This document shows positions 14,401 to 29,400 of a stretch of 64,000 bases of DNA, piece by piece. The DNA is from Tenodera sinensis. Its lineage: Eukaryota; Arthropoda; Insecta; Mantodea; Mantidae. The DNA lies in the NCBI GenBank assembly GCA_030765045.1, contig CM060967.1, positions 20,854,284 through 20,918,283 of the forward strand. The letters run 5' to 3'. The position numbers and the translations under genes are program-made. A model generated the notes under the pieces. That model was not told where the DNA came from. It made no database searches and saw nothing but the letters and a program-made list of their open reading frames with translations. The stretch's first letter is position 1. Each line of letters starts with the position of its first letter.

Positions 14401-17400
14401 TTAGGCTCCTTGTCCACTTATATTTTACATTTTCAAGAATTTCCCCAGCATTTTAATTGTTTCTGTTCTTGGATTCACCAGGATTTTAATCATCATTTTT
14501 TGTTTAATTATCCAGTTTCTTGTTCCTGTGTTATATTTGTCCATCTTTTAACCTTTTGACATTCTATTAGTCAATAGAAAATACTACCCAATTTTTCATG
14601 TAACACATCTCCCTGAGCGGTTACTTCCCATTTATTTTAAGAATAATACTCCTGTGCTAATCCAAACAAGACCCATTCTTTCAAATTAATCACATATGTC
14701 TACATACTTTTTCCTCCCCGAATTTCTTTTAACCGTTTAACAGTCAAAGAACTTCATCCTCAAAACTATCCGTAATCTCCTGTTTTGCTGTGTCTTTAAC
14801 TTTCAGTCTCGCTTTTCCTAAGGTTGCCCTCCATGGTCTAGGGGTAACATGCTGGCCTGTAGTTCCCAAGGGTGCAGGTTCAAATTCAGCAGAGAGCAAT
14901 GGATTTTTTTCAGGCATAAAAATCCTTAGTGTAGCTTTCTGTGGAAGAGAAGAAAAACCGGTGGATCTGTGTCATAGGTTCACAGAACGTAAATATCTTT
15001 TGTGTGACAAAGAGGCCTCTGAGCAAAATTAAGTGGTCTTTCACATCCAATATAGAATGGGACACTGAGAACCATAGCAATTTTACTTCTTGACATAATC
15101 AACTGTTATTGTCTTTATTTACTAACCAATTTCTTCTAATGCATTTCCCATCTCCTTGAATTAACTCTCTCTTCCTATTACACTTTTTTGCAACTTTATG
15201 CATTCTTTTACTTTATTACTGTTATCTAAATTTATACATTTATATCTGTACTTCAAAATTCTCTCCACTATTACACCATTTCGGTCATCTCTTTAGTGTA
15301 GTGATAACACTGCTGCTTACCAAGCTAGGGAACCAGCTTCAATTCACGGTAACAGCGTGGTGATTTACTCCCACTGGGAGATCTGGTCTGGAGTGCACTC
15401 AGCCTCGTTAGGTTCCTGAGGAGCCAATTGAGGAGTTACTTGATTGAAAAGTAGAGGAACCTGGTCGAGAAGACAGCATAACTGAGCGGGAAGGACTGGG
15501 GTGCTGATCACATCCCACCTCCAGTGCTGCATCCCACTCATGCCTGTGCTGGGCAGAGGTCAGGTGGTAGGCCTTGGCCCAGATGGGCTTTTGTGCCATA
15601 AGGTTACATATTACACCATTCTGCCAATGCTATGCTGCTTGGTGAGCTTGTGGGTAAATCCAGAAGTTCCCTACAAAACATTCTATGAACTGCATCACAC
15701 TTTAGTCACCTTTTTGTCACTCCTCAAAGTTTTGTTCCATATATCATAAGAATGTATTCCTAATTCACTTGCTAGTCAAGTACGCTGCTATGACAGATGC
15801 AAAATTTAATGGCAGCTGATAGCTAACCATTATTATTTTATTTCCTGTTGTACAAATAAATTTTGTCAGTGAACTGATATTTATACAATGACTTTACAGT
15901 GTGTTTAACTACACAATACCGCAAGGTGTGGCAAGCCTATGATTGGATTTTGTGTTGAGCCACCCACCATTAAATTTTGCATCAGCCATAATACACCTTT
16001 TCCCATAATCTCATTTATAGTACCAATTGTGTGTGATATGAATTAATCATTCAATTATACATAAAATTTGAAGGTTTTGAAAATATTTTCATTGTGTTTT
16101 CCTAAAGAAAGATTCATAATCATTCAATGCTTTATGTTTACTATAGTTTTTGCTCCCATTTTCTACACATGACATAGACCTTTTCCAATGCTTGACTAAT
16201 TTCTGCAGAGTTATAGGACTGTTAATGTGGAATACATTGAATAAATCCCTTAGTAACAATTGCTAAAGAAATATACACTTTCACATGTGCATATTGTTCT
16301 AATTTGGTAACTGCCAGTGTGGCTTTGTTGTGTTACTTGTGCATCTTCAGTGGTTGCCACTTAAAGTGTTTGATTCCTTTTGGAGAAGGTGTGATGTGGG
16401 CATGAAAATATTAAATATTGTGTGGGATGTTGTGTGGAAATGGCTCTTCACTGTGAAACTGTGGAATAGTTTTGTAAGTTTCAAACTGTGCTTAATTTGT
16501 GTATTTTCTGCGTGATTTGTAATATTTCCATGTATGTGTTTATGTTTTTGTAACTGTGATGTGCTGTGATTATGTCCTCTGAAAAATGTGATTTTTTGTT
16601 TGCTATTTGGATGGCTTTTATGTGTTCTTTATAGATATGGTCAAATTATTACACTAAACCTAGTAATTTACTCCAAGTTAATTTAACATCTAAGGTCACA
16701 TCACGACTTTTCTTTTGAATAATTGCTCATCAACAACAATGTTCACTTATTTACAGTGTGTAACTTTGAGTTTGTTTACGTTGGTTTTTCTTTAGAAACA
16801 TTAAATTCACACACACATTCATATTTCCAGACTCTAGGTAGGATGGAAAATAATCCCATCCTCAAGCCAGGAATCAAACCTGGGACCTCTGGATTTGGAA
16901 GCTAGCATGCTATCCATCAGACCACAGAGTCAGTCTTCATTATAAATAAAACATACTCTTGTTGCCATATTTAGATGTTTAAATATTTAATCTTTAACCA
17001 CTTTGGATACCATAAATGCACTGGTAACAATAAAATAACTTTTTATGAACAACATATTACATAGAGATGATTTCCCCAATTTTTTTGCATGATTCTCTAA
17101 TTGCAAGTTTTATAACAAGCAACTACTATTACACTAATGCATCCAGGCTAAATATATCAAGAAATTTCTAAAAATTCACATTTCTGTAAACATCTGCCAT
17201 GATAAAAACATTCATTTATCTAAAGTATCCAATGTATATAATATATTTGTGTTACATGTACATATTTGCAAGAATTAGGCAGATGAAAATGTTTAGTCTA
17301 ATCATTTGACCACATCGTTATGTCTAATGCTGAATGAACTTGCTGTCTGTCCTGTGAAGAAGCTGGAGCGTCTTGGCATTTGCGTGTGTATGCTCCTGTT

Positions 17401-20400
17401 TGTTTGTTATTTTAACTTGTGAGGTTTTCGAGTGTTGTTTGTTTATACACAATTTTGTATCTAAGTTCTTGAATGAAGTACCAACTTTATGTTTTGATTG
17501 TGACAAGTGAGCATGATGAGTCTGTTTTCTTCTTGGGTGTGTTGTGGTTTAATAGTTTTCTTGTTTAGTTTCTTTGAGGCTTTGTTTCATTTACTATGCA
17601 ATATGTTCAGTTCATTGCTGTGATCTGCTTTGTTTATTCATATGTTTTATGAGTCTGTGGATCATTTAATGGAATGTTATATGTTTGTGATGAGCAAGAT
17701 GGCTTGGCAGTAATGTGTAAGGTTTGCATTCAGAACATTCTGTGTTCAATTCCAATGAACACCCTCTCTGAACTTGGATTTTTCGCAGTTTTCCCTGGTC
17801 AGTAGGTAAATGCTGGAGTGGTTTTCTCATCTACCGTGATTTCTTTTCCGTTTCCTTCTCATGTTTCAGGTGTGCTTCTAGGTTTCATGGTATATAGCGA
17901 AGTGAGAGAGATGGTATGGATGCTTGCTCAAAAGAAAAAGTATTTCCCCATGGACACTAAAGAGTTGCTTGATTTATGAGTCATTTCTTTGCCCTCTTTG
18001 GGCAGCTCCAGCGGGTGTTCAAGACTGCAACTGTTATCAACTTCCTCACACCTCTCTGTCCTGTCTGCCTGCGACCTGTAGACTTCTGTGGTCCCTTTAC
18101 CTTATCCCTTTCTCCTGGGGCATTGGTACTTACAATACATCTCTTTTAGGTTGCAGCGCACAAGGTAGTTTGAGCTATTGTGTAGGAGCGTATTTACTTT
18201 TATGGGTTTCATATAGACTCTTAGTTTGTGTCTATTTTCCTGTTTGATTATTGTTAGACATAGGAAGTTTAAGGATTAATTTTGTTATGGGGTGCAGTTT
18301 TGTTAACCCAGTGTAGCTGTTAGATTAGCCTGGTGTTACACTCATAGAGGAATGCTTTGTTGTCCACGTGTTTATACCAGTATCTGATTTTGTGTTTGTT
18401 GTTGCTGTTCTGTGAGATGTGCTTATTGGATACAGTGTATGAATATTACAATTAGTATCCTTGATTGAGGCAGAATTCATTGGGAGGTTTCTATTTGGTA
18501 TAGTACATAGGCTGTTTCTTTAGTTTTGGCAACTATTTATTTTCTGGACACATAGCATACATACAAGGTTTTAACTTCTACAGGCCTTTGATGTACTCAC
18601 CAGCATTGCATACACCTGCCTCTGTTGCGTAGTGGTAGTGTGGCTGCTTCATGTTTAAGAGGTCGCGAGTTTGAATCTCACTTAGGGTGAGTCTGGATAG
18701 TACCTACTTAGAGACCAATCAAATGCACTCAGTATGTCGTTCACTGTTCTGAATTTCTTTCCATGCAGTGGTTCCTTCAGCTTAGAAATGAGGTCTAAGT
18801 TGCAGGTACTTAGGTCCGTGGAGTATGGAGGGAAGTAGAGCACATCCCAACTCCAGCGATGGAATAAATCAGACACCCCTCGCATTTTCATGCAGAATGA
18901 TGGGTGGATTATCTATAAAATGTTCTTGGGCTCTTCTTAACACTGCTTGTAGATTATTTAGCAGAAATGAACAATAGTACTCTGCATCGACAGTCTGCCT
19001 TGGGGGAACGACATGCTTTAAGATAACATCATCCCAATTGTAGGCTAGGATTAGCATAATTTTCACATTGGCAGCAGTCTGCCAAACTGTTGTTTCTCGC
19101 GGTGACCCATGATGACACCATTTGGACGATTGATGTTTCAAGTGTGGTTTATAACATATTGCCCAGGTCTCATCAATGGTGATGATACTTAATAAGAAGC
19201 ACTCTCCTTCCCTCTCCTAGTGCTCCAAGTGTGTACGAGCAGCTTCATATTTCAGAAATTTCTTCATTTCCAACAACTCATGTGGAACCCTCGTGAAGCA
19301 ATTTTTCGCATCTTAAGGCTAATCTTAAGGATTTGATGCAGTTGAAAGTGCAGTACACAGATGGCTAAAGGGTTGCATATCTTCCATATTAAGATACCAA
19401 AATGAATCCTGACAAATTGTCACAACTGTTGTTCTCAACTTTCAGCGCTCTCCAGCGCCCAAACTGAGCGTTTCTGGACAGGGGTTTCTTGAAAACCAAT
19501 AAGTGTGCCATCCCACACAACATACTAAGCATTATTGGTGTTTTTTTGGGACATCCTATATATTTGCTTGTAATATAAGAATAGATAATACTTGAACAGT
19601 TCTTTGCTTGCTATTTATATGTTAATAAAAGAGTTCTGTAACAAAACTAAAATGAAGGCAGGAACTTTTGTTTGAATAACATTTGATTTCTTAGTATAAT
19701 AAAATGAAATAACAAACTTTGGATTTAACTGAAAAATTAGGTCTGATTAGTTAGGAATCAAACAGAAGAGCGTATATAGACTGAAGATTCAATATAAATA
19801 ATCACGTTTGATTGCTATGCTACTGCATGTGTTTCCTATTAATAAAAAAGTCATATTTTTAGAAATTATGTACATCTTTCTTTATAAAAAATAAATATTT
19901 TATACAGAAAAAAGTGAAATGAAATGGCTCCAGTTGTATTAAGATCTCTTGGTTTATGTGAAGATGCTGGCTTGTAGAAAATAACCTCCTTCACAAGGTT
20001 GGCTGATCTGTGTGCAGTAGTGTAGGGTTACTGCTTGTTGGTAGGTGCTAGACCTGCAGCGAGCACTCCATGCTGACCCATCCACTACTGGGGGAAGACC
20101 CTTCTCGGAGGCACTCGACCTTCGTGAGATTGCCAGCAAGGTAAGATGTGAAGCAACACCACCTCAATTGTGTGACTGCATTTGGAAACACAGTAACCTT
20201 GGCTCTGTTATTGCTAGATCTCACTTGAAGAGTGCTGCTCATTAAGCACACAAAGAAAGTTACAAGACATTTCCCAAGCCATTTTGTAAACTAAAATGAG
20301 TGTTTTTCAGCTTACCAAAATATAACATTTTCATTTGGTTACAATATACAGGGTGATTCAGGAATACTTTTACAAACTTTGGGCATGGATCACTTACATC

Positions 20401-23400
20401 AAAAGAAGAAAACAAGATTATATGAACATATGTCGCATAATGCTGTGTGTTTTCATTATTAATGAAAGCTTATGTTTATAACTCATCAACATGTAAACCT
20501 CAAAGCAAATGCTCTAAATACTCTCCTCTTGGTTCTAGACACACAATCACTCAGCAACTATGGGCTGTCACACCCTTTCAGACTCTCCTGGATGGTGTCA
20601 AATGGTTTCACAGGTTTCCATACCACACCATCTGATACAACTGTTTAGCCTTGTGTACTTTACCATTTGTGCAGCCATACATAAAATTAAAGTCTGCCTG
20701 CTCACGAAATGAATATCCTGCCATGGTTCAACAAAATGTGCAGTTATCTCACTACTGAGATGTACACAATTGGAACGGTAAACAAGTCCCCATGGCAACA
20801 CTTTGTCACTGTGTAGATACAATAAGTCAAATGAGTCAAAGCCTTCTATGAATGAGTGCATAAATGAAGTTGTGAGATTGGACTGGAAGAGCGTTGAATG
20901 TAAACCATCATTAATAATGAGAAAACAAAAGATAATAGGACATATGTTCAAATTAACTTTTTTCTTCTTTTGATGTAAGGAATCAATGTCCGAAGTTTGT
21001 AAATGTATTTTTGAATCATTCTGAATAGTGAGAATTTAAAACTTTGCATTTTATAAAAGTACTTTCCTTTAATATGCAAAGCTTTCACATAAAAACTGTC
21101 CTGCAAGTGCAGTGTTTTGAATCACTGGCTTCAAGTGGCACTTTCCTCCCTTTCTCCTACAAGTTACACAAAGGCATTATTGATCCACTTTTTATGAGAT
21201 GTCAATAGATGCTGAAAGATACAGATATTTTGATCCATTTTTTCATCAGCTTACAGAAGAAGAGAGATCATGCTTAGTTTCTGCACGATTCTGCAACTTT
21301 AATACTGCAACAGAGTGCATTAATGAAATTAAGTTGAAGATAGAGTGATTAATGCTGGTGTATGGCACTCTCCCTCACCAGATTTAACAGTGTGTGATTT
21401 TTAGTTCTCGGGCTGCCTAAAGTATAGACGGTATAAAACAAACCCTCACACATTGATTGCTAGTGACTTTTGTTATAAAGCGACCTTAAACAAATTTAAG
21501 GGGGAAAAAAAAACCTCACACATTGGAAAAGCTTCTTCTGCTTCTTTCTTCTTCTTTACCTCATTACTCTCCCCATATGGAGGATTTACACCGCCTAGGA
21601 TTTACAAGTCTGTGAGTAGAGTCTGTCAGGGAGCAGATGAACGTACAGACTGGACAGAGTGAAGACCTGGAAGCAGGTGGTCAGCCCAGAACCAGGTGTG
21701 GCAGTGAGGCAGAAAATATTAAATGCAGGCAAAAATGAATGAATGGAAAGGTGATGATGGAGAAGTTGATAGAATGAGTGATGGGGGAAACCGAAGAACC
21801 TGGAGAAAACCTGCCACTTCGTCCACCACGAATACCACATGCAGGTATGGGATCGAACCCAGGCTGCCTTGGTGATAGGTGAACGGTCTAACCACACAAC
21901 CATGGTGCACCGCTTTGGAAAAACTAAAGGATAATATGATAAATGAAACATTAAAGCAGCCAAACTAAATGTGTCAATCTGAATATGTTTTCCTGATACA
22001 TTGCCTATTTAGCAAAGGGGAACTACATTTCCAGCATCTTGTATGAGGTAAGATTTTGTACACAATATTAGGAGCAATTTTAAGTATGTTCTCATGTGCC
22101 CACAACACACCTAGCTGGCGAGAATCAAAACATTACATGTGCAGAATAGTTTTCACATGAAAGCTCTGTATTTGTGTAACCCTCAAGCATTTGCTCAACT
22201 CTAGAAGAGAAACTAAATAGCTTATAATATGAATTAAAACTGTAGTAGTACACAGCAAAGTGAAATTATCATTCTATAGAACACTATTTTGGTTAAATTT
22301 ACACTTAAGTGCTTCACTAACCTTTGTAGCTATGGAACAAGTTTCACAAGCATGTCTGCATTCTCAGTCATGGTCATTTGCTGGAAACATTGTTGGCTCC
22401 TGAACCAGCAGGGAAAATCCAAGATTAAGAACCAACCTGAGCATGCAGACATGTATGAAACATGTTCTATAACAGTTAAGGTTAATTAAACCAGTTGAGT
22501 GCAAACTCAACTCAAACAGTGTTCCACGAAACTAAATAATTGCTTTTGCTGTTGAGCAAAAAAAAAAAAAAAAAAAAAAAAAAAGAAATTACAATTTTTT
22601 AGAGGAAAAAGTGATGAAGAAATACCAAAATTATGTGTTGAAAATGATATATGGTGGAATAATTTGTGAAATAAACTGTTAGTATAAAATATAGATACAG
22701 AAACAGCTCTCTGTGTTAAGAGTTGGACATTCCTAATTAATATAGATAGGAAAATAACTTTTTACTCTATTATTTAACTGTTTAGTGTATGAGAGTGTGA
22801 GATTCCTTGGAAAGGATTTGAATAGTAAAGGAAGTGGTTGATTTAATAATTTGATTTAAATCAATTCCACTGACCACAAAATATCAAATTGCTGTGCTGT
22901 TGTGTCTGAACGTTGCCCTTCCTTTAAATGCTAATAAATCTATTGACAAATGACTATCACATTGGTTGTCCTGTGCTGAACCTGAAACATTGGGCTAAGA
23001 ATGTCAGCACTCAGTCATTTGTGCTACCTAGGACAACAGAATGGTTACCGCGTTTCTCTTGAATGACACGAATGGGAGCCTGCTTGTGCCATACCACTAC
23101 TATACAAATCTGTTTGAGTAATTGTAGTGGGTTGGCCCACTGTTTTGTATCTAAATAATGCTAAGCAGCAAAACATTATTAAAATATTATCTTTACCCTT
23201 CATTATAAAAGGTACTCTTTTGGATCTACACCAGGGCCTCATTAAATTTTTAATGAATTTCTACAGCTGAAATATTGCTAAATGCATGCGACAAACTGTC
23301 TGATTCATTGAGTCTATAGATTTTGTAGCATAAACTTTGTATTTAAGTATTCTCCAGATAGTTGGGAAAGAGAGAAGTATATAGATAATACGAGCAATGA

Positions 23401-26400
23401 AGAAAGAAAGGGGATAGCATGGTTAAGAGCAGGGACATGGAGATTAAGAGGTCAAAGAAATGGATACCCACAAGGTGAGTGTCCATTGTGTAGAGGAAGA
23501 GAGGTTGTAGAACATATAGTTTATGATTGTAAGGAAACTGAGATGTGGAGGAAAGAATCTGCACTGACAAAGATGAACTGGAGAATTAGCTTAGGTAAGA
23601 GTTTAAACAAAAACTTAGGTCAGTTTTTAAATAAGGTCAAAAACAAATGGATATGGACTGCAAAAAGAGGGAAGAAACAATAGTTGATTTAGAAAACTTT
23701 GTTATAAATTATATTGCAATATATTTGTAAACAAACTATACCAGTGTGTCCTGTTGACCAGTGGCCTGGGCCAATACCACAGGGCAGTGAGTAAATTGTA
23801 TGAATTTAGCACTTCAATAAGTACTAATACTAAACTATTCCCCATAATAATTAGGTGCATTTAAGTCTGGGGAGTAAGCAACCAAGTAAATTATTTTGTC
23901 ATCACAAACCATGTGACATTTTCTTGGCCTTGTTTCTGTTAATCTTGTCTAATTTTTCATTAATTAAGACTGCTGACTGTCTATATTTTTTTTTTTAACT
24001 CTAACATGGACTCAGTTTGTTTAAATGTTTCTAACCACCCATAAATTGTGAACTTGTTAGAAATGGCAGTACTTAGGAAATTTTATGTAAGTTTTATGGG
24101 TTCAAACAAAATTTAGCACACAATAGCAGCTATGGAAATACTAACCAACCAATATCCCATTGAATATGAAATAGAAAAAGCGGCTCTTATTCAACACGAA
24201 AAGTTGATCAGACTCCCATTCAATACATGGCACAAGGGAAATTTTACACATACACTAAAGACTCAGGAGAGCTTTCTTTCCAAAATTCAAGACATCAAGA
24301 AGGATGTACACCTTCCTAATTCAAAGGAAAACTTCATATCTAAAGTCAATCCAACACATACATTAGACATCACATATTATTTACACCTGACAGAAGAAGT
24401 TAAAAAAAGTGATACTCCAACTAGTGTTCTAAAATTATTGGCATTAGAGACAATCCATACTAGATTCCCAGAACATGAGTGGCTCCATGTTTATACTGAT
24501 GGATCATTGATATCAAACCAAGATGGAGCAGGTGCTGGAGTCACATGTCACCTCTTTTCCTATTACAAATCTTTAAGTTATGGAACTACTAACTTTGATG
24601 GAGAAATTGAAGCAATTCGAATGGCCCTACAAAATCTTTTGTACAGAATTTCACATTTTCAGCAAGCAGTTATTCTCTCAGATTCCAGGGCAGCAATTAT
24701 ACCAATTACTTCCAAGTTGTCACCAAAAAACCAAACTATTATAGAATGTTGGAAGATGCTTAGCCATCTAACAGCACTTCAAAAACACCTAGTCTTCCAA
24801 TGGATACCGGCTCACTGTGGACTGAGTGGTAATGAGAAAGCTGATTTTCTTGCAAAAAAGGGTACCAGCGGTGTACAAAAATCTATAGTTAATTTACCAT
24901 TTTATGCAGCTAAAAGACTAGTCAACTCTGAATTCAAAAAAATTATTGCAAAATATTACTAGGAAAAATCAAAGAATAAAAGATGGGAACTACCAAACAT
25001 TCAAAGTGATTCCTGAGTATCCTCGAAAAACAGCAGTTGCAACCTTCAGGTTGATTACAGGACATGATTGTCTGGCAAAACATTTAAACAGAATTGGGAT
25101 ATATTCTTCACCACTCTGTTCTCTATGTGATCTGCAAGAGGAAATGGACCGAGACCACCTTCAAATATGCCCAGCCACTTCTAGTGCCCCATCCATCAGT
25201 GAAAAATATTGGAGAGCAAGAGGCTTAATGACTTCATTGTCAGAAATCCAGCATTAGCTAACAACAACAAAATTTAACACAATAAATATACACTTTTCTG
25301 TAGCACACACCACAAGAATTATTATTAATAACACAGTAAACACAATCAACAGAGAGCTTCACATAACAGTATTGATGCCATATACCATGCCAAAAAATGT
25401 TACATCTTCTGTAGGTTAGTGAGCTAGGCTACCACCGAGTGAGGTCCTACAAATCAGACCCTGTGGTCACCAATTGTGTCATTCAAGATACACCCGGTTT
25501 TATTTTAATGGTGCATATGATAAATAAAAAGGACTCTAAATGATGCTAATAAAGCTGGAATCACTGATTGGAACAAGCCTTCTTGCACCACTCTGAAAAT
25601 TATGAGTGAATTTTAGTCAAACCTTCTTTCCTATGAAAAATATCATTTTCTCAATTACTTTTTTTCAATGACAGCAATTTTCGTGGTTAGTGCAGAAGAA
25701 TAATACTTCACTTATTATTTTGCTATTTTGAAAGCATTATGCTAGAAACTCACCTCACATCCATTGGAAAATGTTATTTACCTTATGTCAATTGAGCCAT
25801 CCATTGAATTTCATTGGATATGTGGAGTACTGACAAATTTGTAACATTATTGGAGAGAGAACTTCTCTGATGATTGATGAGGTTTCAGTTTCAAGCACTG
25901 AATGACAATTCATGGATCTGTATTTGTTTCTTCATATCAAATGTTATAATGCATTAGTATACTCAAAGAACATATACATATGATGCTTTATAATACTTAG
26001 TAAGATGTATGAATTATGTAAGAAAAGTTTAATTTACCTTCAGGCATCTCACCATGGTAGCTCAGTGATAGAGCATGGAAAGCTGATGCAGCAATGCAAT
26101 GAAGTTTTCAAGTGTGATTCAGCTCTAATACTGTAACTCATGCAAGCCTTCATTGCAAATACTTTAGCTAGTATTTAAATTACTAAAATATAAATAGGTA
26201 CCTATTAGTTCTGATTAAACAGAGCATTTTCAAAATAAAAGATAACAGTTTATGGAATGCATTAGTTTTGTGTTATTCTGAGCAATCTTCTTAGGGCAGT
26301 AAAGTGCACTAAGCTGTATTAAAATAAGTAAAGTGATTGATTGCAAGCAAAACATTACCCATATGTTTATTTCCTATTAAGTGATATTTTTTTCAGTTGC

Positions 26401-29400
26401 ATTACTGACTAAAATGTGTAATTAAATTTTAAGAAAAATGTCTTTTCTTCTCTTAAAATTCTGTAAAGTTTGAAATTTCAGCAGTTATAGTGATAATCCC
26501 TACCTGTAAAGTGCATGTGTGGAAGTTTTGGTGCCAGATTTTTTTCAACTCCCCTCCCCAAAAAAGGATTTTTGTAACATATTGTATACAGATTTTTGTG
26601 GTAAGCTGTATATATGCTTGTAGTTTAACTCTGGTAAAGGTTGAGTATGCTGGAACCACACTAAATTGATTTTTGTAAACATGCAACACAAAGAGAGATG
26701 AAATAAACGTTACATTGCAGTTTTTTTAATAATGAACAAGAAGACACACTTTGAAAGGAAACATTAGATGCAGTAACAACATCTCCATGTGTGTTACTGT
26801 AGCAAAATAGATAGTAATGTTTACAAGGGAAATTAAATGTTTGTCGTCTTTCAAATCTAAAATGGCAATATGAAATATGATGAAAGAAAAATATTGGAAG
26901 GATATAGAATTACATTGGAACTTCATTTGGAATAGTGTCCTAACCTTTTATGCGGTATGTTTGTAGATTGGCTGGACTGCCCCGTGACGGCACAGGAGAG
27001 AAAGAGGGCTGGCACGCCCTCTGCCAGAGTTACACGTAAACAACTTGGAAGTCACTAACTAGTGTATCTACTAACTTACATTAGGCTTATCTGTATCACA
27101 ACGGATGTTGAAATTGATGACCTTCAACACAAAAACATTCCCTATATCTGCGAAAACAGTCCTGATTTACTGAAAATCCCAATATTATCCATAAAGTTCT
27201 TAACAACCTGCAAAAGTTGGGGTTTGGTATGCGAAGAGTACGCATTTAATTATTGATCCTAGATTTTATGACAGGGTGGTTGATTCACACATTTATGTAA
27301 ATTGTGTTTTAAATAATTTGTTTACAGTAACAAACAAGAAATGAAAGATTGTCACTGGTTTCAGCAGTGTTCAGTTACAGTGCACATTGCTGCAAATTCT
27401 ATGCATGAAATGGGAAGTGTGTTTGGTGACAGAATAATTAGTTGAGGATGTGGCCACCGTGTTTCCCTGACCTATCTCCATGAAATTCTTATTTATAGGG
27501 AAGTTAAAGAATAAAGTGTAAACATCAAATCCGCACACATTACATGAATTGAAGGACAAAATCACCAGAGAAATACAGGCAATCAGTCAACATGAACTTT
27601 TGCGAGTAAATCAGAGTTGTTTTCAGAGATAGAGGAAATGTGTTCGCGTTGAAGGTCATCAATTTCAACATCTGTTGTGATGCAGGTAAGCCTAAAGCAA
27701 GTTAGTACAGTTTCTAGTGTTCCATACCCATGACCTGCCGTTCATTTGTATACAGCTCTTATGGATATCGCACTGCTCCTCGCCCAGTCCAGTGCCGTTG
27801 TGGGGCAGTCTGACTGATCTACGAATGCATTGTATAACTGCACATTTACATGGAGTGCTTGTATATACTTAACATAAATAACCCTTTAAAATTGGTATAA
27901 TGAGGTGAGAATAGCTTAAAAAATGCTTGTATTCCTTTACACTGGCTTAAAACCAAATAAATTAACCTAGCAGTGAAATTTTAGTGAAAATATTCTGAGT
28001 GTAGTTAAGAAATGTCAATGTGTATGAGCACTTTAACCCTTTAACATTGCACTCATGCAGAATGAAAGAGATGATTAGTGTATAAACAAAGTGTGTGGAC
28101 AAAGGACCATTTATTACAGCATGTATAACTTAACGAATAAAAACTGCATTTTGTAAATATATTTTTTAGTATTTTTAGTAGAGAGTTTTTTTTCTGTGCA
28201 TTTTACTTATTTCTTGCTTTCTTACTGCCTGTTTCTTTTTCTGGCATTTTATTTTAAATTTAAATTTGCAGAATAAAGTAACAGAAAAGTTCAAACGACC
28301 CTTTAAGAAACGCCACTCCAGTGTGTATCACCAGCCTTCAAATAGAGTGAACAAGTACTTGGCCCAAGCTATTGATGCTCGAAGTGTAGACAGAGAAAAA
28401 TCTACCCATGTTAACCTCATAACACTGTGTTTTAAGGATCGTGAGAAGGAACACCAGGTAAGACTTCTTTTGTACGTTTTCCTAAGTCACATTCCATAAA
28501 AGTCAGTCCACTCTCTTCAGCATCTCAACCTTTTAACATTCGACAATTAACAAAACATTTCGTGCAACATTTAAAATATGTCTTCAATATATTTAGCTCT
28601 TAACTTTTAACTTCCATTCATGCTAGTTGACTTGTTGAGACAACAAAATCTCTCAACTAAAGGTAAAATGGACTCCAATGATTAGGATTTGGCTATTCCT
28701 ATTTTGTCTTGGTGAGATGTAATAAAAGAAAAGATAAACATGGATGAGGTACAGTTACCAGACGTCCAGAAATTCCCAGTTTTGCCCTACATGTTAACCG
28801 TTTGTCTGGCATCCCAGGGGAATTTTTGAAAAACCTCTAATGTCCTACATTTTCAGAAACAAGTAGTGATCAATACAAAATAAATTCACAACTGGAAAAA
28901 TAGAAATTAATTGGTTATTAGATACAACTGCAGCTTGCTATGGCAACATGGCTACACTGGCCGTAGTCAAAGAGCATATTCATGCTTTAGTAACATTGAA
29001 TGACAGCTTGGCAACACAGCATTTGCAGTCCAAAGCAAAAATTGGTGTTCTGTGGAGGCAAAGCAAAGTGATGCTTTACTCTCACTCTTCCATTTGCATT
29101 TTAGTTATGGAAGAATAAGGGAGGTTAACAGTTAATTTGCAGTGCGTTTGTTACAAGCCAAAATGCAAATGCAAATTCAATGATACTTTTCATTAAAGTA
29201 TAAATGTTTTAAGACAGGAAGGAGGGAACATGTTCCTGCACACAACACTAACATTGAAAAAGTATTTTCAGTAAGAACACAATGAACAGATTATCTGTTG
29301 ATTCAGTCAAAGGTATTGTTTTAATGAAGTATAAATAATTTTAAAAACTTCAGTCTTGTGGAATTTCTTGGTTGTAATTCAAACAAGCTAGATGTTTTCC

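Noticed and set aside
24946..25257. Separate 103-codon gene
   Set aside because: It is the frameshifted C-terminus of the LINE-A ORF that starts at 24132.
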